NCBI RefSeq assembly: GCF_021401135.1 | Contig: NZ_JACBFO010000003.1 | Span: 248,001-312,000, forward strand | Length of the DNA: 64,000 bases | Reading direction: 5' to 3' | Source of the DNA: Azonexus sp. R2A61 | GTDB lineage: Bacteria > Pseudomonadota > Gammaproteobacteria > Burkholderiales > Rhodocyclaceae | In this document: piece by piece, positions 32,903 to 42,322 of the stretch | Numbering within the stretch: the first letter of the stretch is position 1 | How the letters are laid out: each line of letters starts with the position of its first letter | Notes under the pieces: model-generated | What the model saw: the letters and a program-made list of their open reading frames with translations, nothing else | What the model was told of the DNA's origin: nothing | The model's database searches: none | Position numbers and translations under genes: made by a program

Positions 32903-35230
32903 TCAGAATGACACCGTACCCCGGAGGCCGATCGTCCGCGGTACGGTGCGGGTGGCGAAATTGACCGGGTTGGGGAAGGTCTGTCCGCGGTCATTCATCA
33001 GGTTCTCACCGTAGAGCTCGATGCCGTACTGTTTCCTGCTCAACGAAAGGCGCAGGTTCAGCAGTTCGATCCTGTCGTTTGCCGCTGTCGCGTTGTATGT
33101 CCTCTGCGCAAAGACCGAACTGCCACGAACGATGTAGTCGGCGCGGAAGCGCGCTTTCACGTTGTGGACGAGGCTGGTCTGCGTTTCGACAAAGACGGCG
33201 TAGTTGTATTTCGGGATGTAATTCAGGCGATCACCCTCGGCATAGGAACTGTTGGCCTTGACGGAAACGACTTCGGTGTCCTGCAGCGTGCCGTTGGCGC
33301 CGAACGTCACCCAGTCGGCAGGCCGTACTTTGAAGGCCCAGTCGAGTCCCTTGATGTGCGCGCGCCCGATGTTGTCGGTGTAGAAGGTGTTGGGCGTCGC
33401 GGCCAGGGTCGACGTCTGCATGTCGGTATAACGACTGACAAAAGCGGCGATTTGCCCGCCGAATAGTCCCCCCATCGCTTCGAACTTGCTGCCGAGTTCA
33501 TAGCTCCAGACGGTTTCCGGCTTGAACGTTCCGGGAAATGCCGGATTGGCGGCGTTGAAGCCGCCGCTTCGGAATCCCTTTGCCGCACTCGTATAGACGT
33601 TCCAGTCCCGCATCAGCTTGTACGAGGCGTACAGCCGGGGATCGATCGAGTCGAAGTGCTGGCTGCTTTGTCCGGCATTGGGGGCCGCCTGTTCGTCGAT
33701 GAAGTAGCGCAGGCCGCCACCGATCTGGAATCGCTCCGTCAGATCGAAACTGGTGTTGCCATAGAACGACCAACTCTTCGACTTGATCGGCGTAACGGTC
33801 ACCGTAGCGGGAACGGGCAAGGGGGTGGGGCTGTTGATCGCTCCCATCTGGGAGGCGGTGACGGTCTGGTTGTAATCGACATCGCGGTAGAGTGTGCCGA
33901 CCGTCCATTGCCAGCGGCCGGGGGTATCGGACATCAGCCGCAACTCACCGCTTTGTGCCTTGTCGCGGTTCTCGAACTTCGAGATGACACCGATCAGTCC
34001 GTTCGGCGTCGTACTGTAATAACCGCCCTCCGAGTCGTTGCGGAACATCGATCCGATCGCCAGCAGCTTGATACCGTCAAGGACTTCCCAATCTGCCGTC
34101 AGGCTGTAGAGTTCATGGTCATTCCGGGCCGACTGGACGGCGTTGGGCGCGAACGCCGGTAAGACGAGATTGCCGTCGGCGTTCTCCCCGTTGTTCAACG
34201 AGCCGACCTTGTTGCGATGGATCTGAACCATCGGGATCAGGGACAACCGGTCGGTGAGGGCGAACAGTCCCTTGATCCGTAGCTGCGCCAATTTTCCGTC
34301 GTTGATGTCTTTCTGGCCGGCGGTCGGCGCGTCGATCCAGCCGCCGGTATCCTCGAATGTGCCGGCGATCCGAAGGGCGGCCTGATCTCCGAGCGACAGA
34401 TTGGCGACGCCGGTCAATCGCTGCGACGGGGCACCTCGCTTGGTGCTCGACACCTCTGCTGCGGCGGTCATGCTGGTCTCGCCGACGACCGCATCGTGGG
34501 TCAGGAAGCGAACCGTGCCGCCCATGGCACCCTGGCCGTACAGCGTGCCCTGCGGTCCGTTCAGCACCTCGACGCGTTCAATGTCCAGCGGACGGATATC
34601 CAGTCCTCCGCGGAGCGGTCCGTCAACGGCCACTTCGTCCTGGCGGATGCCGACCAGCGGGAAATTGCCGCCACCGGCGCCTTCACCGATCCCTCGCAGC
34701 ATGACCCGGTTCTGAGCCATGCCCGTCACCACCGTGGTCATCCCGGGTACGGCGAATGACAGGCTTTGCAGATCGGTGATGCCCCGATTGGCAATTTCCT
34801 CGGCGCTCAGCGCATTGATTGCGATCGGTACGTCGATTTCACGTTGCGTACGCTGCTGAGCCGTGACAATCACTTCGCCCAGTTCGACAGGATTCCGGCT
34901 GCCTTCCGTAGCGGCGGTTCCATTCTTCGGAGCGGCACGGATCGCCACCGATCTTTCTCCCGTGAATTGGTAGGTCAGCCCGCTGCCGGCCAAGGCTCTA
35001 TCCAGCGCTTCGCGGAGACTGTATTTACCCTTGACGCCGGGGCTTTGCGCGCCCTGCACGGCATGATCGGAAAAGAAGGGCTGCAGGCCGGATTGTCTGC
35101 TCAGCGACTCGATCGCCTGTTTGGCCGGTTGGGCGGGAATGTTGAAGTCGTAAGTGACTTCCTGACCGTGCGCGAAGGCGGAAGCAATGGCCAGACAGAT
35201 GGCGGCCACGGGTTGGTGAAGATGCTGCAT
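32903..35230 (-). CDS. TonB-dependent receptor with N-terminal STN signalling domain
   Basis: 775 residues. Signal peptide MQHLHQPVAAICLAIASAFA, secretin/TonB N-terminal (STN) domain about 30-105 (YDFNIPAQPAKQAIESLSRQ, LREALDRALAGSGLTY), TonB box region VELGEVIVTAQQR, plug (VPGMTTVV, VEVLNGPQGTLYGQGAMGGTVRFLT) and a barrel ending in GLRGTVSF. The STN domain signals to the FecR anti-sigma factor encoded upstream. The barrel resembles receptors of the large sphingomonad type that import assorted organic compounds, so iron is not certain. Operon order is fecI, fecR, this receptor, hydrolase. Confidence 0.92.
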   Translation of the reverse strand: MQHLHQPVAAICLAIASAFAHGQEVTYDFNIPAQPAKQAIESLSRQSGLQPFFSDHAVQGAQSPGVKGKYSLREALDRALAGSGLTYQFTGERSVAIRAAPKNGTAATEGSRNPVELGEVIVTAQQRTQREIDVPIAINALSAEEIANRGITDLQSLSFAVPGMTTVVTGMAQNRVMLRGIGEGAGGGNFPLVGIRQDEVAVDGPLRGGLDIRPLDIERVEVLNGPQGTLYGQGAMGGTVRFLTHDAVVGETSMTAAAEVSSTKRGAPSQRLTGVANLSLGDQAALRIAGTFEDTGGWIDAPTAGQKDINDGKLAQLRIKGLFALTDRLSLIPMVQIHRNKVGSLNNGENADGNLVLPAFAPNAVQSARNDHELYSLTADWEVLDGIKLLAIGSMFRNDSEGGYYSTTPNGLIGVISKFENRDKAQSGELRLMSDTPGRWQWTVGTLYRDVDYNQTVTASQMGAINSPTPLPVPATVTVTPIKSKSWSFYGNTSFDLTERFQIGGGLRYFIDEQAAPNAGQSSQHFDSIDPRLYASYKLMRDWNVYTSAAKGFRSGGFNAANPAFPGTFKPETVWSYELGSKFEAMGGLFGGQIAAFVSRYTDMQTSTLAATPNTFYTDNIGRAHIKGLDWAFKVRPADWVTFGANGTLQDTEVVSVKANSSYAEGDRLNYIPKYNYAVFVETQTSLVHNVKARFRADYIVRGSSVFAQRTYNATAANDRIELLNLRLSLSRKQYGIELYGENLMNDRGQTFPNPVNFATRTVPRTIGLRGTVSF

Positions 35231-35347
35231 TGAAATCCCCTCTGGTTGGATTTGTTCGTACTCCCGGTGTATGACCGGGCGAGGGGAAGAAAACCGCCAG
35301 TTGTCGGAAAAATCCTTACGGGAATCCTGTTGACCGCACGCCTCTTC

Positions 35348-36355
35348 TCAGCGCCGGTCGATCCGCCAGTGTTGCGGGCCGGTTTGCGTCAGCTTGATCG
35401 GCAGTGCAGCGGCCATGGTGTGCAGGGCCAGGGGAAGATTGTCGGTCGGGAAGGTGCCGCTGACCCGGGTGTCCAGAATTTGCGGCGTGCTGACGGTGAT
35501 GCCGGCAGGGTGATAGCGCCCCAGTTCTTCAAGCACCTCCTTCAGCGCTTGTCCCCGGAATACCAGTTGTCCCTCGCGCCAGGCCGAAACCGTGTTGAGA
35601 TCGATCGGTTGCGGCGCAGTCAACTCGCCGGCGCGGGTGTAGCTGAGGCGCAAGCCGCGTTGCAGTCGCCGGGTAGGCACGGCATCGGCATTTCCGGAAA
35701 TTTCGATTTCCCCATCCAGGACGGCGACCGACACCCGGTCTTCCATCAGCCGGACGTCGAACTGGGTCCCGATATCGCGGATTCTCCCGCCGCCGGCCAG
35801 CACGTCAAAAGGGCGGCTATCGTCATGGGCGACGGTAAACACGGCCTGGCCCCGGATCAGCCGGATTTCCCGGCTGCGCCGGGAATAGTGGACGGTGGCT
35901 TCCGAATGCGTGTTGAGTTCGAGTTGGGAACCGTCCGGTAGATTGATTTTCTTTCGCTCGCCCAGTGCGGTTCGATAGGTCTGCTCGTTGAGATGGCTGA
36001 GCAGGTCGGAATACCAGAGCAGGCCTGTCGCAAGCAGTAGCGCAGCGGCGAGCGCGACGAGCTTTTGCCGGCCCGGCCGCTTCCGGCACTTTTCCCGGTA
36101 AGCCCGGGCTTCGGCCAGCTGTCGATCGGCGATCTCGTCGATGTTGCGCATCCGTTCCCAGAGCGATTCCGCCTGTTCATAAGCCCTGCGATGGCTATCG
36201 CTGGCGTTGATCCACAGGAGGAAGGCGCGCTGGTCCTCGGCGCTGGATTCGCCATTATTTCTTCGCGCCACCCATTGGGCGGCGGTGTTCTGCAATTCGC
36301 TTGGCGATCTCGGCGTGGGCACAGGATAAGAGCTTGCGGTGAATCCGGTTGGCAC
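35348..36355 (-). CDS. fecR: FecR-family transmembrane anti-sigma factor/sensor
   Basis: 335 residues. The N-terminal DUF4880 domain (AAQWVARRNNG, DQRAFLLWINASDSHRRAYE) binds the ECF sigma factor. One transmembrane helix follows (KLVALAAALLLATGLLWY, about residues 95-115), then the periplasmic FecR domain (TALGERKKINLPDGSQLELNTHSE, DIGTQFDVR) and a C-terminal STN-like repeat (FRGQALKEVLEELGRY). It relays ligand occupancy of the STN receptor to FecI. It lies between fecI and the receptor gene. Confidence 0.93.
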   Translation of the reverse strand: MPTGFTASSYPVPTPRSPSELQNTAAQWVARRNNGESSAEDQRAFLLWINASDSHRRAYEQAESLWERMRNIDEIADRQLAEARAYREKCRKRPGRQKLVALAAALLLATGLLWYSDLLSHLNEQTYRTALGERKKINLPDGSQLELNTHSEATVHYSRRSREIRLIRGQAVFTVAHDDSRPFDVLAGGGRIRDIGTQFDVRLMEDRVSVAVLDGEIEISGNADAVPTRRLQRGLRLSYTRAGELTAPQPIDLNTVSAWREGQLVFRGQALKEVLEELGRYHPAGITVSTPQILDTRVSGTFPTDNLPLALHTMAAALPIKLTQTGPQHWRIDRR

Positions 36356-36407
36356 TCATTGTATAAGACAGCCTGGTCGGGCAAGAACCGCCACGCATTG
36401 GACGACG

Positions 36408-36902
36408 CTATTCCCCGGCTCGTGCCAGGCAATGGGCTAGCGCTTTGGCGATATAGCGCTCCACCGTGCGTTTCGGAATGTCGAGCGCACCGGCGACTTC
36501 GCTTTGCGAAAGCCCGTCGATCCGGTGCAGCAGGAAGACGTGCCGGTAGATTTCCGGCAGTTCATCCAATGCGGACAGGCAGTTTTGCAATTCACTGCGC
36601 GCTGCAACGGTGGCTTCCGGACCTGGCGTCGACGCATGGAGCGTCTCCGGTTCGACATCGGGGTCGGTCCATTTCTCGCGGGTTTGGGTCTTGCTGCCGT
36701 GATCGTTCGCAACATTGGCGGTGATGCGATAAAGATAAGCGCGCGGGTTTTCCAGCGTGGTTTTTTCCGCGTAATCGATCAGCCGGAGGTAGGCATCATG
36801 AACGACGTCCCGCGAATCCTCGCGGCCAACGCGCCGACGTGCGAATGCCTCGAGTTCGCCGGCGTGTGCTTCGTAGAGCGTCCGGAGATTGTTGCCGCTC
36901 AA
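36408..36902 (-). CDS. fecI: FecI-type ECF sigma factor
   Basis: 164 residues with region 2 (DVVHDAYLRLIDY, ENPRAYLYRITANVAND) and region 4 (LDELPEIYRHVFLLHRIDGLSQSEVAGALDIPKRTVERYIAKALAHC). These are the marks of iron-starvation-type ECF sigma factors controlled by FecR. It begins four bases after the stop of the DJ-1/PfpI gene, so it may be co-transcribed with it. Target promoters are probably those of the adjacent receptor operon. Confidence 0.93.
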   Translation of the reverse strand: MSGNNLRTLYEAHAGELEAFARRRVGREDSRDVVHDAYLRLIDYAEKTTLENPRAYLYRITANVANDHGSKTQTREKWTDPDVEPETLHASTPGPEATVAARSELQNCLSALDELPEIYRHVFLLHRIDGLSQSEVAGALDIPKRTVERYIAKALAHCLARAGE

Positions 36903-36906
36903 TGGC

Positions 36907-37791
36907 TCAGCCTCCGCCCAGCCGCCCTCTGGCCTGTTTTGCCAGGTCGAAAGCGGTTTTCCGCATGCCGCCGAACATGTCGTCGAGGAACTGGCGGACG
37001 ACCGCCGGGGCCTTTTCCGGTGAGCCCGCGTCGAACGGCGGTGCCGGGTCGTATTCCAGATAGAGCTGGATGGCCTTGGCGTAATCGGGGCTGCGCAGCA
37101 AGGCCGCGATTTCGAGACCGAAATCGATGCCTGCCGTCACGCCGCCGCCGGTGATCCGGTTGCGGTCCCTGACCACCCGTTGCCGGGTGGGGATGGCGCC
37201 GAACACATTCAACACGTCGTGCGTGGCCCAGTGGGAAGTTGCCCGGTAACCGTTGAGCAGGCCGGCGGCACCGAGAATCAGCGAGCCGGTGCAGACGCTG
37301 GTGACGAAACGCGCATTGCGGCCCCGGTCGGCCAGGAAGGCCAGGACTTCGCGGTCCTCCATCAAGGCAAAGGTGCCCGGAACGCCGCCCGGCACGAACA
37401 GCACGTCGAGCGTTTCCGGGCAATCGCGAAAGGCGGTGGTCGGTTTGACCGGAATCAGCACCGGGGTTTCCGGCTTGTCGCCGGCGACCACATCGAGATT
37501 TTTCCACAACAGGTGGATGTCGCGGTTCATCAAGGATTCGAATACCGTCAGCGGTCCGACCAGATCCTGCAGAAACATGCCCGGGTAAACCAGCAGACCG
37601 ATGACGAGCTTGGGGCCTTCGGTCAGCGCGGCATAGCGCCGCATGGCATCGAGATGCAGCTGTTCGGCGCGCTCTCCGCCGGGACCTGCATCGGCCGACG
37701 AGTCCTGTGCGGCATCGCTCGTACCCGGTGTGCCGAGCAGGCGCGTCAGTCCCAGGATGCTCGTCCAGCGAGCAAAATCGCGTCGGTTCAT
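36907..37791 (-). CDS. DJ-1/PfpI-superfamily protein, isonitrile hydratase-like, with Tat signal
   Basis: 294 residues from the ATG of MNRRDFARWTSILGLTRLLG, which looks like a Tat signal. The class I glutamine amidotransferase-like domain follows: LVIGLLVYPGMFLQDLVGP, VLFVPGGVPGTFALM, and the nucleophile elbow SVCTGSLILGAAGLLNGYRATSHW with the reactive Cys. This pattern is closest to isonitrile hydratase and related ThiJ/PfpI proteins, which are normally cytoplasmic. Export would be unusual. A longer frame upstream adds a low-complexity stretch and is rejected. It sits between a siderophore-type TonB gene and fecI. Confidence 0.8.
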   Translation of the reverse strand: MNRRDFARWTSILGLTRLLGTPGTSDAAQDSSADAGPGGERAEQLHLDAMRRYAALTEGPKLVIGLLVYPGMFLQDLVGPLTVFESLMNRDIHLLWKNLDVVAGDKPETPVLIPVKPTTAFRDCPETLDVLFVPGGVPGTFALMEDREVLAFLADRGRNARFVTSVCTGSLILGAAGLLNGYRATSHWATHDVLNVFGAIPTRQRVVRDRNRITGGGVTAGIDFGLEIAALLRSPDYAKAIQLYLEYDPAPPFDAGSPEKAPAVVRQFLDDMFGGMRKTAFDLAKQARGRLGGG

Positions 37792-37837
37792 CGATGTATT
37801 CCGGCATGCGGGCAGTCCGGGACTGCCCGACGAACGA

Positions 37838-40003
37838 TTAGAAGGAGAAGTTGGCCGTGGCGGTGATCGTTCTCGGCAAGGCAGGAATGACCTGGCCACC
37901 GCCGAAGTAAGTTGTCGGAACGTAGTATTTCTTGTCGGTCAGGTTGACGATGTTCAGGCCGAAACGCGCTTTCCAGATCGTGTAGGAAAGCTGTGCGTCC
38001 CAAACCGTCGTCGCCGGCGTGAAGAAGGTGTTGGTCGATGTGCCCGGCAGCTTCGCGCTGTGGGTCAGGCCGAGGCCGAGGCCGAGACCGGCCAGACTGC
38101 CGCTGCGGAAATCGTAGCGGGTGGCCAGGCGGGCGGTCTTTTCCGGAACGTTGAACAGTTGCTTGCCGACCAGCGTGGCGTCGCTGTCTTCGGTGATTTC
38201 GGCCTTCTGCACGGCGAACGCGGCGATCCAGGCCCAGGCTGGCGTGGCCTGCCAGCGCAGGTCGACATCCACCCCCTTCGATTCCTGCTTGCCGGCCTGG
38301 ATCGAATACCCGGGATTGGCCGGGTCACCGATCGCGACGTTCTTGCGCGTCAGATCGAACCAGGCCACGGTGGCGGTGACGCCCGCCAGATCCTTCAGAC
38401 GGAAGCCGATTTCGGTCTGTTTCGATTCTTCCGGCTTGGGCGGTTTCGAGAAGACGGAAAACGCCGGTACCTGCATGCCTTCGCCGTAACCGGCGAATAG
38501 CGAGATGGCCGGCGTCAGTTCATACACTGCGCCGATTCTCGGCGTCAGTTTGGAATTGCTGCTGACGTTGTCGATACCCCACGACGGATTGACGTCGACC
38601 ACCTTGATGTTCGAGTAGCGGATGCCACCCAGGAAATGCCAGTTGCCGATATCGACCTGGTCCTGGAGGTAGGCGACTTTCGAGGTGTAGCGGTTTTGCC
38701 AGTCGGGCGTTCCGGACACGGCGGGTTCGGACCAGGGGGGATAAACCGGGTTGGTCAGATCGACGTTGTTGGGGGAAATCGGGCCGAGCCCGTTCGAATA
38801 GGCCATGATCCCGTCATCGCGCGTCTTTTCGTAATCGACGCCGAGATTCAGCGTGTGGCTGGCTGGGCCGGTCCGGAATTTTCCGGTCAGGCTCGGCGAC
38901 AGGGTCACGGTCTTGACGTTGGCCCACATGCGCGTGCCGCACATCGTGTTCAGCGTCGGCGTGGCGCTGCCGTAGGCCATGCAGCCCATCATGCCGGCCG
39001 AATCGACCAGCCAGGTTCCGCGTTGGTCCAGGGTGATTTCGTTGTAGGCGGTCAGCAGCGAGAAATGCCAGGCATCGTTCAGTTTCTGCGTCCATTGCAG
39101 GTTGACGCCCTTGGCCTTGTTGGTCGTCTCGGGAAGGTCGCTGGGGGCGATGTTGGTGCTTCTCGGCAGCGTGTAGGTCGAGGTGTTCAGCGTGCCGTTG
39201 ACCGGCAGGGCGCTGTAGTCGAGCGTGGCGTTTTCGAGGTAGCGCAGGCGGAGTACCACTTTGGTATCGGCGCCGGGGTTCCAGGACAGGCTCGGGAACA
39301 GCGCGCGGCGCTTGAAGTAGACGCGGTCCGTTTCACTGTCGCTGTCGGACCATTCACCGGCGACCCGGAATGCCCATGCCGGATCGAGCGGCTGGTTGAG
39401 GTCGAAATGGGTGCCCTTTTCGCCGTAGGAGCCGATTTTGAAGCCGATCCGGCGCAGGGTTTCCTGGCTTGGCTCGGCCGTCGTGATCGCGATGGTTCCG
39501 CCCAGGGTGCCGTAGCCGCCAACGCCCTGACTGCCGTAAAGGGCGCCGGACGGCCCCTTGATGACGTCGATCCGTTCGGCGTTGACCAGACTTTCCTGGT
39601 TCGTGAAATTGCCTTTCATGGCAACGCCGTCGACCACGGTTGCCGAGGTGAAACCGCGAATCCTGAAGACCACGTTGTTGGCATCGCGTGGGTCGATCGA
39701 ATTGATATTGCTGACATTGCGCAGGGCGTCGGAAAGGGTTTTCGATCCCTGATCCTCGATCATCGCCCGCGGCACGGTGATGACCGACTGCGGGATGTTC
39801 TCGACCGGCGTTTCGGTCCGCGTTCCTGCGCTGACCGATTTGACGACATAGCCGGAATCGGCGCGATCCCGGACCTCGATCGTGCCCAGTTGCGTGATTT
39901 CTTCTGCATGAATGCCGCCGAAACAGGCCGCCAAGGCGGTGGCGACGATGGTTTTGCGCAATGCTTGCCGGACAGCCGGCTGGTCGTCGCGATCGATGTT
40001 CAT
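37838..40003 (-). CDS. TonB-dependent siderophore-type receptor
   Basis: 721 residues. N-terminal signal ending GGIHAEE, TonB-box region LGTIEVRDRA, plug with VENIPQSVITVPRAMIEDQGSKTLSDALRNVSNI and VFRIRGFTSATVVDGVAMKG, DVIKGPSGALYG, and a barrel ending in TITATANFSF. The plug pattern is that of the FhuA/FpvA-like siderophore-receptor family. It lacks an STN domain. It diverges from the TonB receptor at 40236, with two identical inverted palindromes between them. The ligand is unknown. Confidence 0.92.
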   Translation of the reverse strand: MNIDRDDQPAVRQALRKTIVATALAACFGGIHAEEITQLGTIEVRDRADSGYVVKSVSAGTRTETPVENIPQSVITVPRAMIEDQGSKTLSDALRNVSNINSIDPRDANNVVFRIRGFTSATVVDGVAMKGNFTNQESLVNAERIDVIKGPSGALYGSQGVGGYGTLGGTIAITTAEPSQETLRRIGFKIGSYGEKGTHFDLNQPLDPAWAFRVAGEWSDSDSETDRVYFKRRALFPSLSWNPGADTKVVLRLRYLENATLDYSALPVNGTLNTSTYTLPRSTNIAPSDLPETTNKAKGVNLQWTQKLNDAWHFSLLTAYNEITLDQRGTWLVDSAGMMGCMAYGSATPTLNTMCGTRMWANVKTVTLSPSLTGKFRTGPASHTLNLGVDYEKTRDDGIMAYSNGLGPISPNNVDLTNPVYPPWSEPAVSGTPDWQNRYTSKVAYLQDQVDIGNWHFLGGIRYSNIKVVDVNPSWGIDNVSSNSKLTPRIGAVYELTPAISLFAGYGEGMQVPAFSVFSKPPKPEESKQTEIGFRLKDLAGVTATVAWFDLTRKNVAIGDPANPGYSIQAGKQESKGVDVDLRWQATPAWAWIAAFAVQKAEITEDSDATLVGKQLFNVPEKTARLATRYDFRSGSLAGLGLGLGLTHSAKLPGTSTNTFFTPATTVWDAQLSYTIWKARFGLNIVNLTDKKYYVPTTYFGGGQVIPALPRTITATANFSF

Positions 40004-40116
40004 GAAATTCAGGCCCCGTGGTCAGAATGGCGGGCTGGAAAGCATGGATAAAAGACTCGCCCAAGACCCACCCGAAAGAACCGCCGGAGGTTAATCAAAA
40101 CGATTCCGCTCGGGAA

Positions 40117-40180
40117 TGCGACACGTTGTCGCACCGCCGGCAGCGCCTCGTGCCGGTTTCCGGTGCGACAACGTGTCGCA
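40117..40180. promoter_or_regulatory. Inverted pair of TGCGAC-N5-GTCGCA operators between divergent TonB genes
   Basis: TGCGACACGTTGTCGCA (40117-40133) and TGCGACAACGTGTCGCA (40164-40180) are exact reverse complements. With flanking bases the arms reach 20 bases each (40117-40136 and 40161-40180). A hairpin CCGGCA/TGCCGG lies between. Centres are 47 bases apart, nearly the spacing in the regB-cydA region. The second site ends 22 bases before a -10-like TAGAGT (40203-40208) of the plus-strand gene. Confidence 0.68.
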
Positions 40181-40235
40181 GGGCCTTCTGCCGCTCGCTT
40201 GCTAGAGTTCGCCAGCTTTTGCAACGGGGGAGATC

Positions 40236-42311
40236 ATGCCAAAACACAAACCAAGCACACTTTTCCTGCTGATGGCGTCGGTATTCGGAACGTCGTCGGC
40301 CTGGGCTGAGGAATTGCCGGTGATGACCGAAATGACCGTCGTCGCCACCCGGACGCCGAATGCCGTCGACCGGACGCCGGCATCGGTCAGCGTGGCCAGC
40401 GGCGAGGCGCTGGAAGACATGCAGGCGGCGACGATTCAGCCTGTGGTCCGGACGATGCCGAATGTGGAAATGGGCGGCGGGCCGCGCGGCGATGCGCTGA
40501 TCCCGACCATACGCGGCGTTTTCGGTGCCTCGGTCACGCTGTTGCTCGACGGCGCTCGGCAGAACGATATCCAGTCGCCCGGCATGAAGTCGCCTTTGTA
40601 TGCCGATCCGTATTTCCTGAAACGGATCGAGGTGCTGCGCGGTGCGGCTTCGTCGCTGTACGGCAGCGGCGGCAATGGCGGGGTCATGTCGCTGAGCACG
40701 CTGTCGGCCCGCGACCTTCTTGCCGAAGACCAGAAGATCGGTGGCGGCATACGGGCCGGCTACGCCACGGGGGACAGTTCGTTCCACCTGAACGGCCGCG
40801 TCTATGGCGGCAACGACAAGCTCGATGCCCTGGTTGCGGTCGGCCGCCATGGCTGGGACAAGATCGATCAACCGGGGGACAGCCATCTCGACCCGAACGA
40901 CGGAAATTCAACGACCGGCCTGGTCAAGCTGGGGGTCAATCCGGTGCGCGATGCGCGGATCGAGCTGTCGCATCAGTTCTACAAGAGCGAGAACCTGTCC
41001 ACCAACAACCCGCTGTCGGGCCGTTATCGCAAGACCACGGACGTGGTCGCGTCGATCCCGTCGATCCAGCCGACCCACATCGACCAGCGCAACACCGTGC
41101 TCAAGGCAAGCTACGGCGATCTGGCGAAGCAGACGCCGCAGGCCGAGCTGAGCGTTTACCGGAGCTATCTCGAAGTCCAGATGGATCCCTACGGTACCAA
41201 TCCGAAATACGGCAATGCAGCGATCGCCAACTACCAGCGCACGCTGACCCGTACGGACGGTGCCAATCTGCTGCTCAGCCATGCGATCGGCGGCCACCGT
41301 CTGGCGGTGGGCGGCGATCTGTTCATCGACAAGCTCGATTCCGCGTCGGGAACGGCGACGATTGCCGTCAATCCGGTCAACCCGGCCGGCGAACGCCGCG
41401 GCAGCGGTCTTTTCATTCAGGATGAGATTGCCTTCGCCGAGCACTGGAAGCTGATTCCGACCCTGCGCTACGACCAGTACAAGGCGACGCAGGATGGCGG
41501 CACCCAGCCGGCGAACGAGGAAAGCCGCCTTTCCCCGAAGGCGACGCTGGCCTGGGAAAACCGCGGGACGCTGGTCTATGCCAGTTATGGCGAGGGTTTC
41601 CGCGCGCCGGCAGTCAACGAACTGTTCCAGCGCAGCACCTTCGGCGTGTTTTCCTGGTTCCTGCCCAATCCCGCGCTGAAGCCGGAAGTCGATCGCACCG
41701 CCGAAATCGGTACCAAGCTGAAATACCGCAATCTGCTGACGGCCGGCGACAGCTTCCATCTGCGTGCGGCCTTGTTCCATTCCCGCGTCAGCGACCTGAT
41801 CAGCAGCGTCAATCTCGGCAACATCCCGGGGCAGGTGACTTGCCCGGTGACCGGTACCGGCTGCCAGTACCAGTATCTGAACATCGCGCACGGCCGTCGT
41901 GTCGGCGGCGAGATCGAAGCCGGCTACAGCCACGACTTGTGGCGCTACAACCTGGCTTATGGCCGGGTCCGCGTCAGCAATCCGGACAGCCACGAGAACC
42001 TTTTTTCGCCGCCGGACAAGTTGACCGCACAAATCCGCCGCGCCTTGCCGGGGCTGGGCATTTCCGTGCTGTGGAACAGTACCTTCGTCGCCAAGCAAGA
42101 CTACGACTCGACGGTGTTGCGTCGCCGTGCGGGGTATTCGGTGCATGACCTCTACCTGAGCTGGTCGTCCGTCGATGGCAAGTACCGTGTCGATGCCGGT
42201 GTCAGCAACCTGTTCGACAAGGCCTATGCGACCTACCAGTCGTCGAACATCTACACCAACACCTACCAGCAGGGGCGCAGCTTGCAGCTGGCCTTCAGCG
42301 CTGAGTTCTGA
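40236..42311 (+). CDS. TonB-dependent receptor of the MbnPH (copper) operon
   Basis: 691 residues. Signal peptide MPKHKPSTLFLLMASVFGTS ending AWA, TonB box EMTVVATR, plug with TPASVSVASGEALEDM, IRGVFGASVTLLLDGARQ and RIEVLRGAASSLYGSGGNGGVMSL, and a barrel ending in SLQLAFSAEF. It resembles the haemoglobin/transferrin-type receptor subfamily. It is the first gene of an operon with mbnP (11 bases later) and mbnH, which points to uptake or handling of copper or a copper chelate. It is preceded by the paired palindromes. Confidence 0.92.
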   Translation: MPKHKPSTLFLLMASVFGTSSAWAEELPVMTEMTVVATRTPNAVDRTPASVSVASGEALEDMQAATIQPVVRTMPNVEMGGGPRGDALIPTIRGVFGASVTLLLDGARQNDIQSPGMKSPLYADPYFLKRIEVLRGAASSLYGSGGNGGVMSLSTLSARDLLAEDQKIGGGIRAGYATGDSSFHLNGRVYGGNDKLDALVAVGRHGWDKIDQPGDSHLDPNDGNSTTGLVKLGVNPVRDARIELSHQFYKSENLSTNNPLSGRYRKTTDVVASIPSIQPTHIDQRNTVLKASYGDLAKQTPQAELSVYRSYLEVQMDPYGTNPKYGNAAIANYQRTLTRTDGANLLLSHAIGGHRLAVGGDLFIDKLDSASGTATIAVNPVNPAGERRGSGLFIQDEIAFAEHWKLIPTLRYDQYKATQDGGTQPANEESRLSPKATLAWENRGTLVYASYGEGFRAPAVNELFQRSTFGVFSWFLPNPALKPEVDRTAEIGTKLKYRNLLTAGDSFHLRAALFHSRVSDLISSVNLGNIPGQVTCPVTGTGCQYQYLNIAHGRRVGGEIEAGYSHDLWRYNLAYGRVRVSNPDSHENLFSPPDKLTAQIRRALPGLGISVLWNSTFVAKQDYDSTVLRRRAGYSVHDLYLSWSSVDGKYRVDAGVSNLFDKAYATYQSSNIYTNTYQQGRSLQLAFSAEF

Positions 42312-42322
42312 GGAGAGCGATC

